A model generated the notes under the pieces. That model was not told the origin of the DNA and searched no databases. It saw only the letters and a list, made by a program, of their open reading frames with translations. Both the position numbers and the translations under genes were made by a program. A stretch of DNA of 6,069 nt from Candidatus Paracaedibacteraceae bacterium UBA6184. Lineage in GTDB: Bacteria; Pseudomonadota; Alphaproteobacteria; UBA6184. Positions 1 to 5,993 of this stretch are shown one piece after another (positions within the stretch are counted from its first letter, which is position 1; each line of letters starts with the position of its first letter). The stretch covers positions 1-6,069 of the forward strand of contig DITM01000100.1 in assembly GCA_002422845.1 (NCBI GenBank), read 5' to 3'.

Positions 1-1434
1 TACAAAGTGATTTTGAAGTGTCAAGTGATGTTTTCTAAGTAACACATTTGCTCTGGTAAGATATTCAGCACATTTAGGGGATCCTTCAGAATACTTAGAT
101 CCAAGGTCGCGTAATTTATCTGCTGCCCATCGAATATCAAGTGGAGTTGCAGTTGCATGATTGCCAGCGAATTCATAGAGTATTGCTGTTCTGTTATGAT
201 AGTCGGATCCAAGATCTTTTAATCCATTTACTGCCGATTGAACATCCTTTTGAGTTGCAGTTAGATCCTGTGCAGATTTTTCATAGAGTGCGGCTGCTCT
301 GTCATGATAGTCGGATCCAAGATCTCGTAATCGATTTGCTGCCCATAGAATATTAACTGGAGTGGCATCCCGATGACGTTTAGATAGTTCATAGAGTATT
401 GCGGTGCTGTCATGATAGGCAGGTCCAAGAGTTTTTAATCCATCTGCTGCCCGTAGAATATTAGATGGAGTTGCGGTTGCATGACTGGGAGCTAGTTCAT
501 AGAGTGCTGCAGCTCTTTCATGATGGGCAGGGCTAAGACAGCTTAATCCATTTGCTGCCCGTAGAATATGAGATAGAGTTGCGTGCGGATGATCGACTGC
601 TCGTTCGTAGAGTGCTGCAGATCTGTCATGATAGTCAACTTGTGCATAAGATCTTTCAAAATAGTAGGATCCAAGATCTCTTAATCCAGCTCCTGCCAAT
701 AGAATATCATCTAGAGTTACGTCCTGATGATCTGCAGATTTTTCATAGAGTACTGCGGCTCTGTTATGATAGTTGGATCCAAGATCTTTTAATCCAGCTG
801 CTGCTTCTCGAATGTCTTTTGATGTTGCGTCCTGATGATGAGCAGGTTTTTCATAGAGTGCGGCAGCTCTGTCATGATGCGCAGCACGTTCAGAGGATCC
901 TGCTGGAGAAATAGATCCAAGACCACTGAATACTAGTGCTCTAAAGAGCATATCTTGTGGTGTTTCTCCTGCATGAGCGATTAATCGTTCAAAGAGTGTG
1001 CGAGCACTAGTATGATACTTGGTACGTTCATCAGATCCTTTAGAATATTTAAATCCAAGATCTTTTAATCCAGCTGCTGCCCATTGAATATTAGATGGAG
1101 TTGCGTTGGGTAATAGCCTTTTTAATATATATGTCTGATTGGAAGTAATGTTAGTATTGTTATTAACAAGACTAACAAGAGCCCAATATTCAGCATCACT
1201 GATCTTCTTTGCCCAAAGCTCTGTTGCAAAGGATTCATTCAATATCTCATCAAAAGAGTCGTTTTTAAGCATGTTCTTAAACTGAGCTGTTACAGAAACT
1301 TGAGGATTTGATTCGGGTGTTGCAAGAGCATTAGTTGTTGATTCATCTGAGAAAGGAGATATTTGATCTGAAGCGAAAGCAGTGGGTAAGGTAAGTACAG
1401 TTGTCATTAGTAGTGATTGAAGTGTGTGTTTCAT
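1..1434 (-). CDS. Exported tandem-repeat (TPR/Sel1-like) protein, 3' end missing
   Basis: I do not recognise this gene by name. It starts at ATG 1434-1432 and stays open for 478 codons to the window edge, so the C-terminus is missing. Residues 1-21 form a Sec signal peptide: a Lys/His-containing start, a hydrophobic core, then Ala-Phe-Ala before Ser-Asp-Gln. Residues 22-110 are a non-repeated, Ser/Thr/Asn-rich domain. Residues 111-474 are nine tandem repeats with the core pattern AA-x-GL-[KR]-DLG-S-x-YH-[DN]-RAA-x-LYE, which reads as two short amphipathic helices per unit. The Leu-x2-Leu-Gly-x2-Tyr spacing matches helix A of TPR/Sel1 repeats, so an alpha-alpha solenoid for protein binding is likely. 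No membrane anchor is visible in the part present. The start is supported by an AGGAGA ribosome site 8 nt upstream and a near-consensus promoter. Function is unknown; a periplasmic, surface or host-directed role is inference. Confidence that it is a real gene is high, and low for any function. Confidence 0.9.
   Translation of the reverse strand, partial: MKHTLQSLLMTTVLTLPTAFASDQISPFSDESTTNALATPESNPQVSVTAQFKNMLKNDSFDEILNESFATELWAKKISDAEYWALVSLVNNNTNITSNQTYILKRLLPNATPSNIQWAAAGLKDLGFKYSKGSDERTKYHTSARTLFERLIAHAGETPQDMLFRALVFSGLGSISPAGSSERAAHHDRAAALYEKPAHHQDATSKDIREAAAGLKDLGSNYHNRAAVLYEKSADHQDVTLDDILLAGAGLRDLGSYYFERSYAQVDYHDRSAALYERAVDHPHATLSHILRAANGLSCLSPAHHERAAALYELAPSHATATPSNILRAADGLKTLGPAYHDSTAILYELSKRHRDATPVNILWAANRLRDLGSDYHDRAAALYEKSAQDLTATQKDVQSAVNGLKDLGSDYHNRTAILYEFAGNHATATPLDIRWAADKLRDLGSKYSEGSPKCAEYLTRANVLLRKHHLTLQNHFV
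13..1104 (-). repeat. Nine in-frame tandem coding repeats of 108 or 138 bp
   Basis: In coding order the units are 1104-967, 966-829, 828-721, 720-583, 582-475, 474-367, 366-259, 258-151 and 150-13. Units 1, 2, 4 and 9 are 46 residues (138 bp); units 3, 5, 6, 7 and 8 are 36 residues (108 bp). The long form has exactly ten extra residues after the Leu-Gly-x2-Tyr motif, for example SKGSDERTKY in unit 1 and SEGSPKCAEY in unit 9. Both lengths are multiples of three, so gain or loss of units keeps the frame. DNA identity between units is high in places: GGATCC followed closely by AGATCT recurs (plus-strand sense) near 206, 315, 668 and 775, encoding Asp-Leu-Gly-Ser. Confidence 0.88.
1372..1434 (-). 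other. Sec signal peptide of the repeat protein
   Basis: This covers residues 1-21 of the repeat protein. The N-terminus is MKHTLQ, followed by a hydrophobic stretch (LLMTTVLTLP) and an A-x-A type cleavage site, Ala19-Phe20-Ala21, before Ser22. There is no Cys at +1, so it is not a lipoprotein signal. It predicts Sec export and cleavage by signal peptidase I. Confidence 0.8.
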
Positions 1435-1441
1435 GTGTGGA

Positions 1442-1447
1442 TCTCCT
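1442..1447 (-). promoter_or_regulatory. Strong ribosome binding site of the repeat protein
   Basis: On the minus strand the sequence is AGGAGA, with 8 nt between AGGAG and the ATG at 1434. It fixes the start codon of the repeat protein. Confidence 0.8.
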
Positions 1448-1455
1448 ATAACTGA

Positions 1456-1484
1456 TATATAAGGTTGGGTGTCAAAAAAGTCAA
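1456..1484 (-). promoter_or_regulatory. Sigma-70-type promoter of the repeat protein gene
   Basis: The minus strand has a -35 box TTGACT (1484-1479), a 17-nt spacer and a -10 box TATATA (1461-1456). Transcription would start near 1449, leaving a leader of only about 15 nt that begins almost at the Shine-Dalgarno. A second TTGACA-like element inside the spacer is too close to the -10 to serve as its -35. Confidence 0.65.
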
Positions 1485-1600
1485 GAGTTTGTGTTTTTAA
1501 AAGTGAGAGAGGGGAGCGCCCTGAGAGTTGTTGTTGATTGAATTGGATGCGATGTGTTCTGGGCACACGTTATAAAACGAACGGGATTAAACATCATCAG

Positions 1601-1615
1601 TTTGAAAGTTTCAAA
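1601..1615. repeat. AT-rich perfect palindrome TTTGAAA-G-TTTCAAA
   Basis: Two 7-bp arms flank one central base. The palindrome is followed on the plus strand by TTATTTTT. It could be an operator half-site pair or a weak terminator-like hairpin. It lies about 117 bp upstream of the repeat-gene -35 box, which is far for a classical operator. Confidence 0.35.
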
Positions 1616-1664
1616 TTATTTTTCAACGAAGGGTATATTACGGTGCGATTTGATGATGGCAGAT

Positions 1665-1739
1665 ACCACCTGGCGCATAGATGAGGGGGTGGAGTCTTGT
1701 ATAGCTGAATTCTTATAATCTGGGTATGCGCCACTTGGT
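1665..1739. repeat. Imperfect inverted repeat, 15-bp arms (13 matches)
   Basis: The arms are 1665-1679 (ACCACCTGGCGCATA) and 1725-1739 (TATGCGCCACTTGGT). The inner nine bases are a perfect inverted match and two of the outer six mismatch. The 45-nt interior holds a TATAAT at 1714-1719. No target-site duplication or transposase accompanies it, so a miniature mobile element is not supported. Confidence 0.4.
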
Positions 1740-1928
1740 CGCTAATGTACATTTTAGTACATGTCTCGCCTCGTTCCTGTACCCAAATTAAATTAATCTA
1801 GCTATAACATAAAGTAGAGTGGATTGAATCTCATCTAGGGGTGTGTGAAGAATGTCGTTATACAATAGAGCACTTCTTTGCCCTACAATGCCCAAAAGGA
1901 GCAACCAGGGCGAGTCTGGGCTATTTTT
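1726..1928 (+). ncRNA. Candidate structured small RNA, family unknown
   Basis: A TATAAT (1714-1719) lies just upstream, without a convincing -35 box. The predicted transcript could close on itself: 1729-1743 pairs with 1900-1912 in about 12 base pairs, with two single-base bulges and one C-A mismatch. Inside are a perfect 6-bp hairpin ATGTAC/GTACAT (1745-1762) and a stem pairing 1845-1854 with 1871-1881, with wobbles and a bulge. A competing 3' fold pairs GCCC at 1880 and 1890 with GGGC at 1908 and 1918, and TATTTTT follows at 1922-1928, which resembles a weak terminator. I see no match to 6S, SRP, tmRNA or RNase P consensus. Pairing was judged by eye, and chance complementarity is possible. 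Confidence 0.25.
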
Positions 1929-1988
1929 AGAGGGGGTAGTATAGAAGTCTGGCTTGGTGGGTTCAGCGTTACGCTGGGGGCATATTGC

Positions 1989-2525
1989 CTAACGTATACA
2001 ATAAGTACTTAAGAAACCAATAATGATCGCTGGAGCAAAAGGGAATTCTTTTGATCGAAATAATAGATGCAGGATGATTCCAAAACTGCCAGAAATAAAG
2101 AATAGGGCAGAGATAGAGTTCAGGGGGGCAAAGACTAAACACAGCGTCAGAAGCTTTATATCTCCCCATCCGACGAGTGTTTTTTTATAGAGAGCCTCTA
2201 ATCCTAACTTTATCAATATAAGTCCTGCTGCGATGACAAGTGATATTGGGTAGGTAGGGGCATCTATTACCCATAGGGTAAATAGAACGCCTAGGAGCAA
2301 TATATCTGGAATGATGCGGTCGTACATATCGATCAGACTTATCCATAACAATAACCCGCATAAGATTCCAAACCCAATGGATAGATGCAGACTTGACATT
2401 ACAATGAATGCTGTAACGCTGGTAATAATCAGCAGTCCAGAGTTTAATGAGTACCCAGAGAACACCCCATATATTTGTTTAGAGGTGTTCCAGGTATATC
2501 CGATGCTTTGAATCGGATAAAACAT
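1989..2525 (-). CDS. Prepilin peptidase, A24 family, short (CpaA-like) form
   Basis: This is a 178-residue integral membrane aspartic protease of the type IV prepilin peptidase family, which cleaves the leader of type IV pilins and pseudopilins at the cytoplasmic face of the inner membrane. The two catalytic motifs are visible: Asp66 in LIDMYDRIIPD, with Pro73-Asp74 as the usual IPD, and Asp122 in GWGDIKLL (G-x-GD-x-KL). A late FPFAPAI (residues 161-167) matches the conserved PFGP segment. Hydrophobic stretches fill about 30-65, 75-108 and 124-176, consistent with six or so membrane segments. The N-terminal methylase domain and its Cys pairs, found in PilD/ComC-type enzymes, are absent. The length is close to CpaA/TadV-type enzymes, but no pilin or tad genes lie nearby, so the substrate is unknown. 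The ATG overlaps the topA stop by one base, so it is probably read from the topA transcript. Confidence 0.88.
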   Translation of the reverse strand: MFYPIQSIGYTWNTSKQIYGVFSGYSLNSGLLIITSVTAFIVMSSLHLSIGFGILCGLLLWISLIDMYDRIIPDILLLGVLFTLWVIDAPTYPISLVIAAGLILIKLGLEALYKKTLVGWGDIKLLTLCLVFAPLNSISALFFISGSFGIILHLLFRSKEFPFAPAIIIGFLSTYCIR

Positions 2526-2527
2526 TA
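2523..2527 (-). promoter_or_regulatory. TAATG stop-start overlap of topA and the peptidase gene
   Basis: On the minus strand the topA stop TAA (2527-2525) shares its last A with the peptidase ATG (2525-2523). No good Shine-Dalgarno precedes this ATG, so initiation probably depends on ribosomes terminating topA (translational coupling). Confidence 0.7.
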
Positions 2528-4909
2528 TTTAGCAGATTTCTTCGTCTTTTTCTCTTTCGGCTTTGCAAGAATGTCTACTGCCTCTTTGAGGGTTACTGTG
2601 TATACCGATAATGAATCGGGTAACGTTGTAAACGCATTATTGTATTGAATATACGGCCCAAAGCGACCTTTGTTGACCGCTATTGGCCAACTGGTTTCAG
2701 GATGGTTGCCTAATTCTCTGGGCAGCGATAGTAATTCTACAGCCATAGCTAAATCGACAGAATCAATGGCAACAGTTTTAGGAATAGAGGCTCGCTTGGG
2801 TTTTGCTTTTGTTTTCTTTTTTCCAACGATTATGGGTGGAGCTTCTGGATCAACCATTTCGATATAAAAACCATAAGGACCTTTCTTTAAGAGAACGGGT
2901 AAACCTGTTTCAGGATGTTGCCCAATCTCTTTTGGCTCAAATGCTTCAGTAGGAGCTGCAGTTGCATTTTCTGCGCCTTCTTCCGTATTTCCACTGTCAT
3001 TGCTGGACAGTTTGCGTGTGTGATTACACGTTGGATAGTTGGAACATCCGATGAAAGATCCAAATTTTCCTAGTTTCAAACTCAGCATTCCGTCTTTGCA
3101 TTCTGGACATTTTCTAGGGTCAGATTTTTCATCAACGACAGGAAACAGATAGGTGGCTAAATCTTGGTTTAAGGCATCGATGACTTCGGTAATACGCAAT
3201 GCATTGGTTGCAGTGACGTTTTCTTGTAATTTGTCCCAAAACGTTTTTAACAGAACTTCCCACTTTTGGTTTCCATCGGCGATGTCATCCAGTTGAGTTT
3301 CCATTTGAGCAGTGAAATCATATTCAACATACTGTTCAAAGAAATTGTGTAAAAAGGCCGTAACGATGCGCCCGCGATCTTCACAGAAAAACCGTTTTTT
3401 ATCTAAGCGCACATAACTGCGATCTTGTAAGACTTTAATAATATTCGCATAGGTGGATGGACGACCGATCCCTAGTTCTTCTAGTTTTTTGATTAAACTA
3501 GCTTCGGTGTATCGTGCTGGAGGAAGCGTAAAGTGTTGTTCTGGTGTTATTGCTTTACACTCAACGGATTGCCCTTCTTGTAGTGCGGGTAATAGCTTGC
3601 TTTTTTCTTCTTCCTCATCATCAGAAGATTCATTGTATAGTGCCAAAAATCCATCAAACTTTATGACACTGCCGGTGGCTCTAAACACAGAAAGTTTGTT
3701 GGTGTCTTCGATATCAATACGTGTTTGATCAATGTCCGCAGAATTCATCTGAGATGAAACGGCGCGTTTCCAAATTAAATCATACAGTCTCCATAAATCG
3801 CGCTGCATTTTTGTTTCAATCGACTTTGGAGAAACTTTAGGATCTACAGGACGAATGGCTTCGTGTGCTTCTTGAGCATTCTTGGATTTTGTTTTGTAGT
3901 GACGTGGTTGATCGGGTAAATAGGTTTGATCAAAATTGTTTTTAACATAATCACGAATGGACGTTAACGCATCGTTGGATAAGTTGGTGCTGTCTGTACG
4001 CATATAGGTAATCAGGGCGACTGTTTTTCCACCGATGTCGATGCCTTCGTATAATTGTTGAGCCAACTGCATGGTTTTTGATGCGCTGAATCCAAATTTA
4101 CGAGACGCATCCTGTTGCAAGGTGGATGTAATAAATGGTGCAAATGGATTGCGTTTAGTCTGCTTTGTCTGAATTGATTGGACTCGGAATTCTGCGTTAT
4201 TCAACGATGTGACAATTGACTTAGCTTGTGCTTCGTTTGCAATATCCAATCGATCCAGTTTTTGGCTTTTGTATTCGATTAACTGAGTTTCGATATCTTT
4301 TTTTGCAAAGAAGCTTCCGAGAACCTTCCAATATTCTTGGGCTTTGAACGCCTCAATCTCTGCTTCACGATCTGAAATTAATCGCAAGGCGACGGATTGA
4401 ACTCTGCCGGCTGATCGGCTGCCAGGTAACTTTCGCCACAATACGGGAGATAGCGTAAATCCCATCAGATAATCTAAAGCCCGCCGAGCTAGATAGGCTG
4501 AGACTAAATTTTGATCAACTTCTCTGGGGTTTTCAATAGCTTTTTGTATAGCAGATTTTGTGATTTCGTTAAATACTACCCGTCGAACAGGTTTGTTTTT
4601 CAAAGCCTTTTGTCGGTGTAGTTCTTCTGTTACATGCCACGAAATGGCTTCTCCTTCGCGATCAGGATCCGTTGCTAACAACAGTTCATCACAGGATTTC
4701 AATTGACCTACAATTTCTTTTAACTGCTTTTTACCACGATCGTTTAATTCCCAAACCATTTCGAAGTGTTGTTCTGGGAGAACTGAACCTTGCTTTGTGG
4801 GTAAATCACGAATATGGCCGTAACTTGCAATGACGTGATAGTCGTCACCAAGATATGTATTAATAGTTTTAGCCTTCGCCGGCGATTCGACAATAACCAA
4901 CTTTGTCAT
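2525..4909 (-). CDS. topA: DNA topoisomerase I (type IA)
   Basis: This 794-residue cytoplasmic enzyme relaxes negatively supercoiled DNA by cutting one strand through a 5'-phosphotyrosine. The Toprim domain opens at residue 4 (LVIVESPAKAKTI, Glu8) and carries the acidic triad motif DPDREGE at 81-87. The catalytic tyrosine is Tyr302 in TYMRTDS. Other family landmarks are SAGRVQSVALRLI (166-178), AHEAIRP (348-354) and the Y-T-E-A-S-L-I-K-K-L-E-E-x-GIGRPSTYA block (467-488). A C4 zinc finger uses Cys601, Cys604, Cys622 and Cys628. Two repeats follow, GQHPETGLP...KGPYGFYIE (663-684) and GNHPETSWP...KGRFGPYIQ (734-755), then a Lys-rich tail. This alphaproteobacterial-style C-terminus replaces the extra zinc fingers of E. 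coli TopA. An acidic loop (429-435) is unusual but lies in a variable region. The start has AAGGA 10 nt upstream. The frame is intact and all key residues are present. Confidence 0.98.
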   Translation of the reverse strand: MTKLVIVESPAKAKTINTYLGDDYHVIASYGHIRDLPTKQGSVLPEQHFEMVWELNDRGKKQLKEIVGQLKSCDELLLATDPDREGEAISWHVTEELHRQKALKNKPVRRVVFNEITKSAIQKAIENPREVDQNLVSAYLARRALDYLMGFTLSPVLWRKLPGSRSAGRVQSVALRLISDREAEIEAFKAQEYWKVLGSFFAKKDIETQLIEYKSQKLDRLDIANEAQAKSIVTSLNNAEFRVQSIQTKQTKRNPFAPFITSTLQQDASRKFGFSASKTMQLAQQLYEGIDIGGKTVALITYMRTDSTNLSNDALTSIRDYVKNNFDQTYLPDQPRHYKTKSKNAQEAHEAIRPVDPKVSPKSIETKMQRDLWRLYDLIWKRAVSSQMNSADIDQTRIDIEDTNKLSVFRATGSVIKFDGFLALYNESSDDEEEEKSKLLPALQEGQSVECKAITPEQHFTLPPARYTEASLIKKLEELGIGRPSTYANIIKVLQDRSYVRLDKKRFFCEDRGRIVTAFLHNFFEQYVEYDFTAQMETQLDDIADGNQKWEVLLKTFWDKLQENVTATNALRITEVIDALNQDLATYLFPVVDEKSDPRKCPECKDGMLSLKLGKFGSFIGCSNYPTCNHTRKLSSNDSGNTEEGAENATAAPTEAFEPKEIGQHPETGLPVLLKKGPYGFYIEMVDPEAPPIIVGKKKTKAKPKRASIPKTVAIDSVDLAMAVELLSLPRELGNHPETSWPIAVNKGRFGPYIQYNNAFTTLPDSLSVYTVTLKEAVDILAKPKEKKTKKSAK

Positions 4910-4919
4910 TTAATGGGTA

Positions 4920-4924
4920 TCCTT
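4920..4924 (-). promoter_or_regulatory. Ribosome binding site of topA
   Basis: AAGGA on the minus strand lies 10 nt before the ATG at 4909. It supports this start, which also gives the expected Toprim N-terminus. Confidence 0.55.
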
Positions 4925-4932
4925 TTCTTTTT

Positions 4933-4962
4933 TCCATAAACGATTTGGTTTAATAAAGTCAA
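4933..4962 (-). promoter_or_regulatory. topA: Possible topA promoter
   Basis: The minus strand has TTGACT (4962-4957), an 18-nt spacer and TATGGA (4938-4933). The -35 box is good and the -10 box poor, so this is only a candidate. It shares the 139-nt divergent spacer with the PAS-gene promoter. Confidence 0.3.
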
Positions 4963-4992
4963 TAAAATAACACAGAATGAACATAAAAACCC

Positions 4993-5021
4993 TTTTATAT
5001 TGATTAGAATATGAGTATACT
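4993..5021 (+). promoter_or_regulatory. Possible promoter of the PAS-protein gene
   Basis: The plus strand has a -10 box TATACT (5016-5021), 17 nt after a weak -35 box TTTTAT (4993-4998). Transcription would start near 5028, about 20 nt before the ATG. Confidence 0.4.
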
Positions 5022-5037
5022 CCAATTCTTGGTCACC

Positions 5038-5042
5038 AAAGG
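5038..5042 (+). promoter_or_regulatory. Ribosome binding site of the PAS-protein gene
   Basis: AAAGG lies 6 nt before the ATG at 5049. The next in-frame ATGs (codons 18 and 23) have no such site, so 5049 is the preferred start. Confidence 0.5.
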
Positions 5043-5048
5043 CTTTTT

Positions 5049-5993
5049 ATGTTGCGACAGCTGTTTCATAAACTTTCAACGTACTTTTATCGGTTTAAAA
5101 TGCAGAGTAATTTTATGAATAATACATCCATATTTTTGGATGCTATTCCTGCGCCAGTTTTTTGGTTGGATCGCAATAAAGCTTATCAAGGGTGCAATCA
5201 AGTATTTTCAGATTTAATTGGGTTAAATTCTCCAGCAGATATTATTGGATTAACAAACCAAGACCTTCCATACTCTTCTGCGGATTTAAGCCTTCGAGAC
5301 GAAGTATTTGATCCAATATTGGCGGGTACAACTCAGGTAAAAATTTTATATGATTGTATTGTCGGTGTTCAAGATAAAATGATTTGGGTGCAAAAACGCT
5401 TTACCCCTTTAAAAAACCAAAAAGGTAAAATAATTGGTGTCTTTGGGGCAATTGTAGATATTTCAGAAAAAGTTAATCGCCGAAAAGATCTTGAGACTCA
5501 TATAGAATCTAAACAGGCCGTTGGAAGATTTTTGAGTGAGTTAAACGGCAAGTCACCATTGTCGGCAGATTATAAAGAATTAATCGAAAAATCTATCGTC
5601 ACGTTGCAAGCAGCAAGTCAAGCAAGCCTAGTCATTCTTCTAAACACTAGGGCGGAATCTCCTCAAAGTTTTTTCCAGTTTTCCACTGGGGGGCATCTTA
5701 CAACACTGTTTGAAAATAGAAAGGTTCTTTTAAAAGCAAAGGGAAAATCCGGGTATTTAGATTCTGAAGCAATAAAATTGTTTAAAGATTTGGATCAACC
5801 AGTTGATTCTATTTTTTTCTATCGGATAGAGTTAGATGACGTGGTAAAACATGATGACGTGATTTTATTAATTAATCCCAATAAGGACAAATTGGCAGCA
5901 GCTGAGCTTTGTTTCTCATTAGCTCACCACATTGTGCATTACAGTCATGTGAGTAGATTTTTAGCTGCGACTAAGGAAACCCCCAACACATAA
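5049..5993 (+). CDS. PAS-domain sensor-like protein with possible GAF-like C-terminus
   Basis: This 314-residue protein is apparently soluble. Residues 25-140 form a PAS domain of the type found at the front of hybrid histidine kinases. It begins IPAPVFWLDRN, has the GCNQVFSDLIGL helix (48-59) and the IIGLTNQDLPY turn (65-75), and ends with a PLKNQKGKIIGVFGAIVDISE strand pair (120-140). An alpha-helical linker (about 141-165) follows. Residues 172-306 alternate helix and strand (SLVILLNT at 193-200, SIFFYRIEL at 254-262, DVILLINP at 270-277) and could be a degenerate GAF-like sensor domain, but I see no firm motif. There is no His-kinase, ATPase, GGDEF, EAL, receiver or DNA-binding domain. 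It probably binds a ligand or partner and works with a separate output protein. The basic, aromatic N-terminus (1-23) is not a clear signal peptide. It is divergent from topA. Confidence is high for the gene and PAS domain, low for the second domain. Confidence 0.85.
   Translation: MLRQLFHKLSTYFYRFKMQSNFMNNTSIFLDAIPAPVFWLDRNKAYQGCNQVFSDLIGLNSPADIIGLTNQDLPYSSADLSLRDEVFDPILAGTTQVKILYDCIVGVQDKMIWVQKRFTPLKNQKGKIIGVFGAIVDISEKVNRRKDLETHIESKQAVGRFLSELNGKSPLSADYKELIEKSIVTLQAASQASLVILLNTRAESPQSFFQFSTGGHLTTLFENRKVLLKAKGKSGYLDSEAIKLFKDLDQPVDSIFFYRIELDDVVKHDDVILLINPNKDKLAAAELCFSLAHHIVHYSHVSRFLAATKETPNT

Larger units (their letters stand above)
1435..1988. other. 554-nt gap without a supportable gene
   Basis: Between the peptidase stop and the repeat-protein start I find no open frame with a ribosome site and no tRNA, rRNA, tmRNA, SRP RNA or RNase P signature. 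The gap holds the repeat-gene promoter and ribosome site (1442-1484), a hairpin-forming ATGTGT/ACACGT pair (1552-1570, one G-T wobble), an AT palindrome (1601-1615), a long imperfect inverted repeat (1665-1739) and a self-complementary plus-strand block (1726-1928). A short CAGCG-TTA-CGCTG hairpin (1964-1976) lies just downstream of the peptidase stop. It has no T-run on the minus strand, so it is not a convincing intrinsic terminator. Confidence 0.6.

Noticed and set aside
141..914. Plus-strand open frames at 141-356 and 552-914 with repeated peptides
   Set aside because: They are antisense to the repeat-protein gene. Their periodicity simply mirrors its 108/138-bp repeats, and they lack ribosome sites.
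13..1104. CRISPR-like array from the regular repeats
   Set aside because: The repeats are contiguous coding units of 108 or 138 bp in one open frame, with no unique spacers and no cas genes.
1665..1739. Miniature transposable element
   Set aside because: The arms are imperfect, and no target duplication or second copy is visible in the window.
1880..1921. SRP (4.5S) or 6S RNA
   Set aside because: The conserved GGAAG-NAGCA region of SRP RNA is absent, and the internal branching near the closing stem does not look like 6S RNA.
1964..1976. Intrinsic terminator after the peptidase gene
   Set aside because: The CAGCG/CGCTG hairpin has only 5 strong pairs and no T-run follows on the minus strand.
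2311..3728. Plus-strand open frames inside the peptidase gene (2311-2511) and topA (2670-2867 and 3453-3728)
   Set aside because: They lie opposite strongly conserved coding sequence and have no recognisable product.
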